A DNA stretch of 55,610 nt from Acidobacteriota bacterium (GCA_025353165.1 JANXRE010000162.1:1-55610), one strand, 5' to 3'; positions 35,274 to 43,742 are shown, numbered from the stretch's first letter. Numbers and translations are program-made. The notes: generated from the sequence alone by a model not told the origin.

Positions 35274-38264
35274 CTAATAAAAATCATGCGACGGGGCGCA
35301 TTCGTTCTCGAAACACAATGCCTCCGCCCTCCCCAGCCTCACCGACACCGCTCCCTGCTGGTTCTGCAGCGCCCCTTCCACCAATAAATACGGCGACGTG
35401 ACGAGCACCCGCTCGTAAGCCTCGAACAGATCGGGAACCACGATCACGTTGGAGATTCCCGTCTCATCCTCGATGCTCAGAAACACAAACCCCTTCGCCG
35501 TTCCAGGACGCTGGCGGCAGATGACGCATCCCGCAATCCGGACCTGCCGCCCGTCGGGAATGCTCTTCAGCCGCACGGCCGGAGTCACCCGCATCGCGTC
35601 GAGTTCGGACCGGCGCAGCGCCATCGGATGCGGTCCCACCGTCAACCCCGTCCCCCGGAAATCGGCGTTCAGCCGCTCCGCCAGCGTCATCGGCACGAGC
35701 GGAGATTCCTCCGCGGCCGAGGGTAACTCCTCCAGCAGCGGACCCGCGGGCCGCACCGCCGCCTCCGCGCGCCATAACGCGTCCCGCCGGTGCGACCGCC
35801 GCGCTGGCTGGATATGATTCAGCGCGCCCACCTCGGCCAGGTTGCGCAACTCGTCCTTATGCATTTCGGGAACACGGCGAACTAAATCCTCCACGCTGTC
35901 GAACGGCCGCGCGGCCACGATCGCAAGGCCCGTCTCTTTCCGCAATCCGCGCACGTAATTCAACCCCAGCCGCATCGTGAGCCGGTCGTCTACAGTGCAC
36001 TCCAACTCCGACCGAGTCACATCCACCGGCAGCACTCTCAAACCATGCCGCTGCGCATCTTTCACAATCGTCGCCGGATGGTAGAAACCCATCGGCTGAT
36101 TATTCAGCATGGCCGCTGTGAAGGCCGCCAGATAATGGCATTTCAGATACGCGCTCGCATACGCGATCAGCGCGAAACTCGCGGCGTGCGACTCCGGGAA
36201 TCCATACAGAGCAAACGCCGCGATCGACTGCACGATCGCGTCCTGCACGGGACCCGTAATGCCGTTCGCGTCCATGCCCGCGCGAAGTTGCACCTCCATC
36301 TCGCGCATCCTTTTCTCCGAGCGCTTAAACCCCATCGCACGGCGCAAATCCTCCGCCTGTCCGCCCGTGAACCCCGCGACGATCATAGCCATCTTCAACA
36401 ACTGTTCCTGGAACAACGGCACCCCGAGCGTTCGCGCCAGCACCGGCTCCAGCAACGGGTGCATGCACTCGGCCTTCTCGATCCCCTGCCGCCGCCGCAG
36501 ATACGGGTGCAGCATTTTCCCGACGATCGGCCCCGGCCGGATAATCGCCACCTGCACCACGATGTCGTAAAACCGCTTCGGCCTCAGCCGCGGCAGGCAC
36601 GACATCTGCGCGCGGCTCTCCACCTGGAACATAGCCACCGTATCGGCCGCCTGAAGCGCCGCGTACACCTGCGGATCGTCCTGCGGTAGCCGCGCGAGAT
36701 CCACCTCTTCGCCGTACGAATCGCGAATGATCGCGATCGAGTCGCGCAGCACTGCCATCATCCCCAGCCCCAGCAGGTCCACTTTGATCAGCCCCAGGTC
36801 GGCGCAATCTTCCTTGTCCCACTGGATGACCACGCGGCCCGGCATCGTCGCGGGTTCCAGCGGCACCACCGTGTCGAGCGCTCCCTGGCAGATCACCATC
36901 CCGCCCGAGTGCTGCCCCAGATGCCGCGGCAGATCCTGCACCGCCATGTACAGATCGTGGTATTTGCCCGACTGCGCGACATCCGCCGGCGGGACCTCCA
37001 TCACCTTGCCGATGTCGCGCGCGGCCGACCGTTCCCGGTACGTAATCACATTCGCCGTCATCGCCGCGCCGCGCTTTCCGTAGCGCTCATAGACGTACTG
37101 TATGACTCGCTCGCGGTCGTCGCCGCTCGGAAGGTCGAGATCGATATCCGGCCACTCGCCGCGTTCCTCGGAGAGGAATCGCTCGAACAACAGATCCATG
37201 CCGACGGGATCCACGGCCGTGATGCCCAGCGAGTAACAGACGGCGCTGTTGGCCGCCGATCCCCGCCCCTGCGCGAGGATTCCACTGCGTTGGCAAAATT
37301 TGACTAAATCCCAGACGATCAAAAAATACCCGGCGAGATCCAGCTTTTCGATCAGCGCCAGTTCGCGTTCGATCTGCCGTTGCGCGCGCTCGTAGTATGG
37401 AACGTACCGCCGGCGCGCGCCCTCGTCCGTGCGTTTCCGCAGGAACGAGTTCATCGTTTCGCCATGCGGAACGGGATACGGCGGAAACTTGTAGTCGAGG
37501 TCCGCCAGCGTGAAATCGAGGCGCGCGGAAAGCTCAACCGTGTTGGCGATCGCCTCCGGGACATCGGCGAACAAGCGGGCCATTTCGCGCGGATGCTTGA
37601 TGTGCCGCTCGGCGTTGCGCGCGAGCAGGCGCCCGGCCTCGCGGATCGTCGTTTTGTGATGCACGCAGGTGAGCACGTCGAACAATTCACGCTCGCCGGG
37701 CGTCGCGTGGCGTACGCCGTTGGTGGCCAGCAGCGGCAACCCGCGGGAGCGCGCGAGATCGATGACCGCCTGGTTGCGCGCTTCTTCCTCGCGGCTCATG
37801 TGGCGCTGCAATTCCGCATAGATATTGCCGCGCCCGAAGATGCTTAGTAGTTTCTCCACCGAGCCCTTCGCGAGCGGACCGTCTTCTCCGCCGGTCAGGC
37901 ACACGAGCCCTCCCGCGTACATCCGGAACTCCTCGTCGCTCGCTCGCGCTTCGCCTTTCGGCGCACGCAATTTCATGGAGGTGATCAGCCGGCAAAGATT
38001 CTGGTAGCCCGTGCGATTCTCCACCAGCAGCGGCCAGCGCGATCCATCCTCGGCGGTGATCTCTGCGCCGAGATGCGCCTTCACCCCAAGCTTCTTCGCG
38101 GCCATATAAAACCGCGGAGCCCCAGCGACGTTATCCACATCGAGCAGCGCCATCGCGCCGCTGTCCATTTCCGCGCAAGCTGCCGCGAGATCCTCAGGCA
38201 ACGAAGCACCTTCAAGAAAACTGAATGCGGAGCGGGCATGCAACTCGACATACTTAGGGATCAC
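35274..38264 (-). CDS. dnaE2: Error-prone DNA polymerase III alpha subunit DnaE2 (ImuC)
   Basis: About 996 residues. The N-terminal PHP domain begins YVELHARSAFSFLEGASLPE. The C-family polymerase core includes PDIDLDLPSGDDRERVIQYV (catalytic Asp pair), FQVESRAQMSCLPRLRP and ESHAASFALIAYASAYLK, and a C-terminal OB-fold follows. In the ImuA-ImuB-DnaE2 system it is the catalytic subunit of damage-induced translesion synthesis. GTG 38264 is chosen because it begins the family-like sequence; upstream codons fall in the palindromic repeat. The repeat separates it from imuB. AGGAG on its coding strand lies 12 bases upstream, inside the repeat. Confidence 0.92.
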   Translation of the reverse strand: MIPKYVELHARSAFSFLEGASLPEDLAAACAEMDSGAMALLDVDNVAGAPRFYMAAKKLGVKAHLGAEITAEDGSRWPLLVENRTGYQNLCRLITSMKLRAPKGEARASDEEFRMYAGGLVCLTGGEDGPLAKGSVEKLLSIFGRGNIYAELQRHMSREEEARNQAVIDLARSRGLPLLATNGVRHATPGERELFDVLTCVHHKTTIREAGRLLARNAERHIKHPREMARLFADVPEAIANTVELSARLDFTLADLDYKFPPYPVPHGETMNSFLRKRTDEGARRRYVPYYERAQRQIERELALIEKLDLAGYFLIVWDLVKFCQRSGILAQGRGSAANSAVCYSLGITAVDPVGMDLLFERFLSEERGEWPDIDLDLPSGDDRERVIQYVYERYGKRGAAMTANVITYRERSAARDIGKVMEVPPADVAQSGKYHDLYMAVQDLPRHLGQHSGGMVICQGALDTVVPLEPATMPGRVVIQWDKEDCADLGLIKVDLLGLGMMAVLRDSIAIIRDSYGEEVDLARLPQDDPQVYAALQAADTVAMFQVESRAQMSCLPRLRPKRFYDIVVQVAIIRPGPIVGKMLHPYLRRRQGIEKAECMHPLLEPVLARTLGVPLFQEQLLKMAMIVAGFTGGQAEDLRRAMGFKRSEKRMREMEVQLRAGMDANGITGPVQDAIVQSIAAFALYGFPESHAASFALIAYASAYLKCHYLAAFTAAMLNNQPMGFYHPATIVKDAQRHGLRVLPVDVTRSELECTVDDRLTMRLGLNYVRGLRKETGLAIVAARPFDSVEDLVRRVPEMHKDELRNLAEVGALNHIQPARRSHRRDALWRAEAAVRPAGPLLEELPSAAEESPLVPMTLAERLNADFRGTGLTVGPHPMALRRSELDAMRVTPAVRLKSIPDGRQVRIAGCVICRQRPGTAKGFVFLSIEDETGISNVIVVPDLFEAYERVLVTSPYLLVEGALQNQQGAVSVRLGRAEALCFENECAPSHDFY

Positions 38265-38379
38265 GTGGCGCACGCACTCCTGCGTGCCGCGTCGGCACCC
38301 CTGCCGACGCTTGGCGAGCCGGGCGGAAAAGTGTGTCGCGAAGAGTCGCGACACGGCACGCACGAGTGCGTGCGCCACG
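38264..38379. repeat. Composite palindromic repeat (copy 1) between imuB and dnaE2
   Basis: A 116-bp element with 25-bp terminal inverted repeats (CGTGGCGCACGCACTC at both ends read inward; 24 of 25 match). Each end folds as GCACGCA-4-TGCGTGC. Between them lie two perfect 9-bp hairpins: GCGTCGGCA-cccc-TGCCGACGC and GTGTCGCGA-agag-TCGCGACAC. It fills the imuB-dnaE2 gap exactly, touching the dnaE2 GTG. A second copy starts at 55534. No coding role is seen. Confidence 0.85.
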
Positions 38380-38384
38380 TCGAA

Positions 38385-39650
38385 CTAGTCATACGCCCCC
38401 TCCACCAACCACCGCTCCGCCGGATGCTCCAAATAAATCCGGTACACCGCGCCATTGTTGAGCCCGACGTCCCACTCGTCGCGGTCCCACGGATCTGGGC
38501 ACCACCAGTCTCCCGAAGCCCGCCACGGCCCCGCCGCCTGAACGACGTTGCCGTAAATCCCCCGTTCCGCGTCGAGCCGTTTCGGCATCCCCTCGCGCAA
38601 CTCCACGCGAGCTTTCAAAGCTGGGTTATAACATCGGAAAGCCAGTCTTACCTGCGTACCGCTTGCTAACTCGCGCGGCTCGGAAACGCTCACGAATCTC
38701 CAAGCCCCCGGCCGGTGCGTGTCCTGCAATTCCGGCGAGCCGATATTCCGTTCGCCTACCATCGCCCGGATCTTCGCCAGCGTCAGCTCCAGTTTTTCCG
38801 GCTCCGGCGCAAGCGGAATAAACAATCCCCCCTGGACCGTGCGAGGCTCCACGGGAATCACTTCGACAACCGCCGCCGCCACCGGAGCGCCGGGCGGGTG
38901 CGCCTCCAGATCCAGTTGCAGCAACTTCAGCATCGCCTTCCCATCGCGGGACGGGAACGGCATCCGCACCGAGCGCCGCACCTCGCCGCCGCCTTCGAAT
39001 TCCAGCGTCAGCCGAGCATCCGATGTCGCAAACCCGTGCACGATGAGCTTCGCGCACAGATCGTTCAGCAGCCGGGCGAGAATGAACAGCAGCGGTTCCA
39101 GCAGCGTCAGCCCGTGGTCCAGTTCGAACCGCTCGCGGAACACGGCCGCATCGCAGACCGGACGCAGCGGGCGGTCCGCCGTGCCGCGCGCGAGCCGTTG
39201 CAGATACACGCCCGCGCTTCCCAGCCGCTCGGCGATGCCGTCCTCCGGCAGCGCTCCGAATTCGTCCAGCGTGCGGACTCCCCAGCGGTCCAGCACCTCG
39301 AATGTTTCCGCGGCAAGCGGCAGCGTGTCGAGCCGGAATTCGCCGACATGCCGTGCCTCGTCCCCACGCGGGATCACCGTCACGCCCGGCAAATTCCGGG
39401 CGGCCAGAATCGCGGTATCGGGATTCGCGGCGATGCCGATGTGCCCGTCGAGACCGCGCTCGTGCGCCCGCCGCGCGATCTCGCTCGCAATCTCATGCGG
39501 GCCGCCGATCAGGCGCCGCAACGCCCCCACCGGAAGCACGACCGTCCCCGGGCCGTCCACTTCCACCAGCGGCGAGAACGTCCGGGCCACCTCCAGCAGC
39601 GCCGCCAGCGCTTCCCCGGCCGCATCAGGAATGTGAATGCACGCGTACAT
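38385..39650 (-). CDS. imuB: ImuB-type Y-family polymerase homologue
   Basis: A 421-residue Y-family-like protein (MYACIHIPDAAGEALAALLE at the start; GHIGIAANPDTAILAARNLP and FGALPEDGIAERLGSAGVYL later). In ImuB proteins the catalytic carboxylates of the Y-family palm are lost, and here the usual D-x-D-x-F-F start is replaced by HIPDAAG. It acts as a hub linking DnaE2, ImuA and the beta clamp. It lies second in the imuA-imuB-dnaE2 operon, 3 bases after imuA, with the palindromic repeat following its stop. Confidence 0.88.
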   Translation of the reverse strand: MYACIHIPDAAGEALAALLEVARTFSPLVEVDGPGTVVLPVGALRRLIGGPHEIASEIARRAHERGLDGHIGIAANPDTAILAARNLPGVTVIPRGDEARHVGEFRLDTLPLAAETFEVLDRWGVRTLDEFGALPEDGIAERLGSAGVYLQRLARGTADRPLRPVCDAAVFRERFELDHGLTLLEPLLFILARLLNDLCAKLIVHGFATSDARLTLEFEGGGEVRRSVRMPFPSRDGKAMLKLLQLDLEAHPPGAPVAAAVVEVIPVEPRTVQGGLFIPLAPEPEKLELTLAKIRAMVGERNIGSPELQDTHRPGAWRFVSVSEPRELASGTQVRLAFRCYNPALKARVELREGMPKRLDAERGIYGNVVQAAGPWRASGDWWCPDPWDRDEWDVGLNNGAVYRIYLEHPAERWLVEGAYD

Positions 39651-39653
39651 GGG

Positions 39654-40289
39654 CTACGCCTTCACAACGAACGAAGCTGCCTGGCCGCTCACCGGCTTGC
39701 GCGGCTGCGCTTCGTACTGCGCGCTCTCGAGATATTGAAACGGGTACGTCCCCGTGAAATTCGCGCGCTCGCGTTTCATTTCCACCAGCAGCGAGGCGCA
39801 CGCCTTGGCCAGCGGCTCCCGCTCCAGCAGCAGAAATACGGTGGGCGTGTTCTCGATCACGCGCCGGAAGCGGTACCAGCAGGAGATTGGAATCCTGCTC
39901 AAGGCCCGGTCCGGCGCGTCGCAAAGATCCAGCGCCACCACCCCGAAGCCTCCGCTGTGCAGCAGCAGATCGGCCGCCCGCAGCGCATGATCGACGTCGC
40001 CCGCGCATCGCACCAGCAGCACTTGGCGCAGCGCCACTCCCGCCGCGGCCGCCGACTCCGGGTGGAACGAATCCGCCGTGTCCACCACGGCGCAGATCTC
40101 CCCCATCCGGGTCGCCTCGGCCAGCACCGCGTGCATCATCGTGGTGCGGCCGGAGGAGACGGAACCGGTGATCTCGGTGATGCGCCCCCGCGGACAACCC
40201 TCGATGACGCCGTCCAGTTCGCCGATGCCGGTGGAAAGGATTTCAGGCGGGGTATCGTGCCTCCAGCCGAGTTGAAGAGAGATAGCCAT
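39654..40289 (-). CDS. imuA: ImuA-like RecA-fold protein
   Basis: 211 residues with a RecA/SulA-like fold: LSTGIGELDGVIEGCPRGRI and a Walker A-like ITGSVSSGRTTMMHAVL, in which the usual G-K-T/S is G-R-T-T, so ATP binding may be altered. As first gene of imuA-imuB-dnaE2 it is the accessory factor of the mutasome, probably regulating RecA or ImuB. A 22-bp perfect palindrome lies 63 bases upstream of its ATG. Confidence 0.85.
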   Translation of the reverse strand: MAISLQLGWRHDTPPEILSTGIGELDGVIEGCPRGRITEITGSVSSGRTTMMHAVLAEATRMGEICAVVDTADSFHPESAAAAGVALRQVLLVRCAGDVDHALRAADLLLHSGGFGVVALDLCDAPDRALSRIPISCWYRFRRVIENTPTVFLLLEREPLAKACASLLVEMKRERANFTGTYPFQYLESAQYEAQPRKPVSGQAASFVVKA

Positions 40290-40351
40290 TTCGCCTTTTG
40301 TTCGCCCTTGTGGATAGTTTCTCTCCGGAAAGCGGCGACGTCAATGGTTAA

Positions 40352-40373
40352 TGATATAAAGTACTTTATATCA
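40352..40373. promoter_or_regulatory. 22-bp perfect palindrome upstream of imuA, candidate SOS operator
   Basis: The plus strand reads TGATATAAAG, immediately followed by its exact reverse complement, CTTTATATCA, with the central GTAC shared in the turn. No mismatch occurs in 22 bases. It sits 63-84 bp upstream of the imuA ATG, where imuABC operons carry their LexA site in other phyla. The sequence does not match the LexA boxes I know from E. coli, Bacillus or alphaproteobacteria, so the binding protein is inferred only from position. Confidence 0.55.
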
Positions 40374-40509
40374 GCTCAATATCTGTTGAGCCACCTCGCA
40401 GTTGTGCAAGGCTCATCCCGTACGGTCGGCTCTCTCTGCGCAGCAACGATGCCTATGTGATTTTTCGAACTCAATGCGGAGTACAAAGTCGGGGCGGTAA
40501 GGTGCATCT

Positions 40510-41466
40510 ATGACACTTGGCAGCCGGAGAAACTTCGGGCAGGCTCCCAGTGGTCTGCTTCTCACCGCAGTTTTGGCCGCCTTAGTTTCGCCTGGACAGG
40601 CGCAGCTAAGACCGGCTTTCACACACGAGCGCGATATCGTCACCTCCCTCACCGGTACGTACTTCCCCGTTTGGGGCGGCGGGGTGATCGCGGAATACGA
40701 GAACAATGACTCCAGCGGGCCGATCATATACACGATCGACATGGAAGGCCGGCGGGATGAATTTCTCCTCACATTTCAGGACGGAGCTTACATCCAGATA
40801 CACAATATCGCTGCCTCCGCTCACCGAGAAATCGCGATCGTCGGAGGTGCCTTGACCGCCGATGGCCGGGCTACTACAATTTTGGCCCGCATCGCGTCCG
40901 ATCACAAACGGCAGACTATAACGCGCCTCTGGCCCTATTTAGCGGAGGTGGCCGCGTTCGGCCCGGACGGGACGATCTGGACGATCGGCAACGATGCGGA
41001 CGACCTCGATAATTCTCGACATTTTTTGCGGCGGTTCGATGCGTCGGGAAAGCTTCTGGGGTCCACAACCTTCTGGGCCAGAGCTTCGACTGGGGGTGAA
41101 ACAGCTTCTTTTCTGAGCGCGTCCCGGGACCGCATCGGATGGTTCACAAAAGAGGGCGAGTACATCGAATTCTCGCTGAGCGGTTCAGAAATCGGCCGTT
41201 ACGAGGGACCGGACGGAGCGGCTGGCCCGGGGTCTCATTGGGATGCCAATAGCATGGCGTTGAGCGAAGACAACCAGGTGGTCGTGGGCCGCTTCGGAGG
41301 GGGCCGGTCGGAGTTTGTGGTTCTTGACCGGGAGAAGCGCTCCTGGCCAACGGTATCGATTTCAAAGGACCGCGCTCCGAAAGAGGCAAGAGTGCTCGGC
41401 TTCGACGGAACAACGCTGGTGACCACCACCTCGAACGGGATACTGAGTCGCTTTCAAACAAGGTGA
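40510..41466 (+). CDS. Secreted protein, probable beta-propeller-like
   Basis: 318 residues with a signal peptide (LLLTAVLAALVSPGQAQ) and a mature part of repeated short strands: FPVWGGGVIAEYENNDSSG, EFLLTFQDGAYIQIHNIAAS, EVAAFGPDGTIWTIGND and GTTLVTTTSNGILSRF. The spacing resembles six- or seven-bladed propeller proteins with weak repeats, which is inference. The predicted mature protein is periplasmic or outside. No function is assigned. It is followed by IS4 remnants, not by partner genes. Confidence 0.65.
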   Translation: MTLGSRRNFGQAPSGLLLTAVLAALVSPGQAQLRPAFTHERDIVTSLTGTYFPVWGGGVIAEYENNDSSGPIIYTIDMEGRRDEFLLTFQDGAYIQIHNIAASAHREIAIVGGALTADGRATTILARIASDHKRQTITRLWPYLAEVAAFGPDGTIWTIGNDADDLDNSRHFLRRFDASGKLLGSTTFWARASTGGETASFLSASRDRIGWFTKEGEYIEFSLSGSEIGRYEGPDGAAGPGSHWDANSMALSEDNQVVVGRFGGGRSEFVVLDREKRSWPTVSISKDRAPKEARVLGFDGTTLVTTTSNGILSRFQTR

Positions 41467-41563
41467 TCGCTCGAACGCCTGACGTATCGATATCGGGTCC
41501 AAATCCTTGCCGATGCGGGTTTTCTGTCAAGAGTTAACGCGGGTCAAGAAACGTGAGGTATCG

Positions 41564-41632
41564 ATGGCTCTACGGAGTGGGTCTCTGGTGACCAAAGTCG
41601 TCGCTTGCACATGCCTGATTCTGGCGGCCTAG
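41564..41632 (+). pseudogene. Signal-peptide stub cut off at the IS4 end
   Basis: ATG 41564 begins a 22-residue frame (SGSLVTKVVACTCLILAA) that looks like the signal peptide of an exported protein and ends at TAG 41630, exactly where IS4-like end sequence (TAATACTGATCACTTAA) begins. A GAGGT lies upstream. It is probably the 5' stub of a gene interrupted by the element. Confidence 0.35.
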
Positions 41633-42648
41633 CCCTAATACTGATCACTTAACGATCTGGATCGCGTCGCAGATATGGATCGGCGGCAGAGGTTTGGCGT
41701 GCCGAGGGCGCGGCGGGAAGCTACTCATTTTGCGTTTCACTCCGCGGGGCGTTCGGCGATTGCGGCTGGACACGACGCGCTCCTGAAGGATCTCCTCCAG
41801 CACGGAGTTATGGAAGGCTTTCCTGTGCTGAGGGGGGAATAGCGCCTGAGGCGGCCAGTTTGCGACGGACGACCCTGACGGCGTGGAGGAGCGAGAGCCG
41901 GTCTGGATCTTCGTCGGCCTTGAGCGCTGCCTTGCATCAGGCCGCGCACGGCAAAGTGCGCCATTAACAGTCCATAGAACTCCTGCCGGACCAGATCCGC
42001 CGTCTTGCTGCGCAGGACGATTCGGGCACCGCACAGATGAGTTTTGAGTTTGTCAAACGCGGTTTCGATCTCCCAGCGCGCTCGTGATAGCGCGGACGTC
42101 TGCGCCGTTGGTCTTCCTGCGCCAGTCGCGTTCCGAAGGGAAAATGCGGCTCAGGTAAGAGCCGTCCGGCAGCCGTTTCTCGCAATCCAGGCGCATGTGT
42201 TTCTTCACGCGCCACAGCAGATCAGCTCTTGTGTCCACGGCTTGCATCCATAGCTGAAATCCAAAGAAGCTCCGATCCGCCAGGCACAACATCCCTTTTT
42301 CAAGGCTGGACAACACCTCTTCGGATCATGCGATCCCGCTGGTAGTGCAGCCCGCCATCTTCGTGCCGAACAGGATGTGTGTGCCGATCTCCGCCAGCGA
42401 CACGAAGCGGATCTCACGAAGCGGATCTGAGGATACGCGCTCTCGCCGCGACTGGCCCCCGGTCGGCCGAACGCCTTGTCGTTGCCCTTCTCATCGGCGA
42501 CGTCCAGTGTGCTGCCGTCCAGACTAACCAAACGGAATCCGCAGTACCATGCGCCTTTGGTGCCCGGCACTGCAATCGGCTTCCACCACTTCATCGTGCA
42601 GTTGCCGCAACGGCTCCCATCCCAGTCTGGTTCGCGCCTGCGAGATGA
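41633..42648 (-). mobile_element. IS4-family transposase, decayed and 5'-truncated
   Basis: Reading right to left, the pieces of an IS4-type DDE transposase appear in order but in changing frames: ARTRLGWEPLRQLHDEVV, GFRLVSLDGSTLDVADEKGN (first Asp), FGRPGASRGESAYPQIRFV, MLCLADRSFFGFQLW (second Asp), YLSRIFPSERDWRRKTNG, RQEFYGLLMAHFAVRGLM (Glu region) and the tail RTPRGVKRKMSSFPPRPR. At least four frameshifts are needed. The N-terminus is missing and replaced by S9-peptidase sequence. The left end carries TAATACTGATCACTTAA. It cannot encode an active enzyme. Confidence 0.8.
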
Positions 42649-42877
42649 ATGCCACGACCTTCGTGGTGGCGTCCGCGATGGCGGCGATTTGTAGCTCGTT
42701 GTTCCGGTTGGAGCGGTTGATGCCGTAGGCGAGCCACTTCCCGTCGAGTGAAAGTCCGCCGTCCGGTGCCGGCGATACCAGTGTTTCGAACTGGCCGTAA
42801 CCCTTCGGCGCGACCGGCATCTTCGTTTGCGCGCTTAGCGCCCCGGCCAAAACGACGCAAGTGATGATAAGTCGCAT
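42645..42877 (-). pseudogene. N-terminal fragment of an S9 (prolyl oligopeptidase-type) peptidase
   Basis: A signal peptide (MRLIITCVVLAGALSAQT) and the start of a beta-propeller (SPAPDGGLSLDGKWLAYGIN, then RSNRNNELQIAAIADATTK) are typical of secreted S9 peptidases. After TTKVVAF at about 42648 the same open frame continues as IS4 transposase (ISQARTRLGWEPL). The catalytic hydrolase domain is absent from the window, so no peptidase can be made. The start codon and the signal peptide remain intact. Confidence 0.65.
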
Positions 42878-42893
42878 CGCGAATTTCCTTTCG

Positions 42894-43658
42894 TTACTCT
42901 CCGGCCGCCAAGATGAAGCTCGGAAGCGCGCTCTCCAACAAGGGGGCCTGAGGATAAGGGTGGCCGGGGTAACGGCGGAAACCCTCGGCGAAGCGAACCC
43001 CGGCGCGCGCGCCGACTTCCCCGGTCCACTGCATCATCGTTTCGAGGTACTCGTCGATTCCGTGCTGCCGGCGAAGCCAGTTTCGCTGGCTGGCGTGGCA
43101 TGCCAGCATTTCGCGCTTGACGCTCATCTCGCTCTCCACGTTCACAAAGAAGCCGGGCCTTTGTGGGCGGCCGTCCCGATCCACTCCGCCCAGCGAGTCG
43201 GTGAAATAGAGGTGCGGAATGGCTTCCAGCGCAGGCGCCGCGCCAGCCGCGCCCGTGCAGTAATTTGGCGCGGACGCCGCAAAACACGCATCCCGAACCA
43301 GTAGGCTGGTGGCCTCGTGGTCGGCGTGGTAGTCGATCGGAGACGCGGTGAGGACCAGATCCGGACGGGCTCGGCGTATGAGTTCGACGACCCGTCGGCG
43401 AGCGCCGTCCTCGTTGAAAATTGCCAGATCGCGGAATTCCGCGCACAGGTACGCGGCCTGGATCATCGCGGCCGCGGACGCCGCCTCCGCGCGGCGGATG
43501 CGGGATGTTTCGCCAGAGTCGAACTCGGCCGATCCGCAATCACCCGGCGTCATCGTCACCATCGTGATCGGGTGCCCCTGACGCGCCAGTAGCGCCAGCG
43601 TCCCCGCAGCTAGAAATTCGATGTCATCCGGATGGGCGTGAATGCAGAGGATGCGCAT
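42894..43658 (-). CDS. PIG-L family deacetylase (BshB-like, cytoplasmic)
   Basis: 254 residues. It begins directly with the zinc motif, ILCIHAHPDDIEFLAAGTLA (H-P-D-D), and carries a later His pair in DYHADHEATS and DLVLTASPIDYH, so all metal ligands of the LmbE/PIG-L group are visible. No signal peptide is present. Members remove N-acetyl groups from GlcNAc-type sugars, for example in bacillithiol synthesis (BshB1) or antibiotic pathways; no such genes are near, so the substrate is open. It is unrelated in sequence context to the exported deacetylase at 10079. Confidence 0.85.
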   Translation of the reverse strand: MRILCIHAHPDDIEFLAAGTLALLARQGHPITMVTMTPGDCGSAEFDSGETSRIRRAEAASAAAMIQAAYLCAEFRDLAIFNEDGARRRVVELIRRARPDLVLTASPIDYHADHEATSLLVRDACFAASAPNYCTGAAGAAPALEAIPHLYFTDSLGGVDRDGRPQRPGFFVNVESEMSVKREMLACHASQRNWLRRQHGIDEYLETMMQWTGEVGARAGVRFAEGFRRYPGHPYPQAPLLESALPSFILAAGE

Positions 43659-43706
43659 AGGTCCGATCTAAAATCCTACTATGCGGCACGCCGGCATTGC
43701 CGGCGC

Positions 43707-43742
43707 TTGCATTATTCAATATTTCTGTTATTATAGAAGTAT
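43707..43742 (+). promoter_or_regulatory. Putative arsR promoter with overlapping operator
   Basis: TTGCAT (43707-43712) and TATTAT (43729-43734) are spaced by 16 bp and form a plausible sigma-70-type promoter. The -10 lies only 6 bp before the arsR ATG (43741), so the message would start at or next to the start codon (leaderless). An inverted repeat ATATTTCT-N8-AGAAGTAT (43719-43742, 7 of 8 pairs) overlaps the -10 and start, a fitting place for ArsR autorepression. Confidence 0.4.

Noticed and set aside
38264-38379. Possible CRISPR-like array because of repeated palindromes
   Set aside because: The hairpins differ from each other and there are no equal repeats with unique spacers; it is one composite element.
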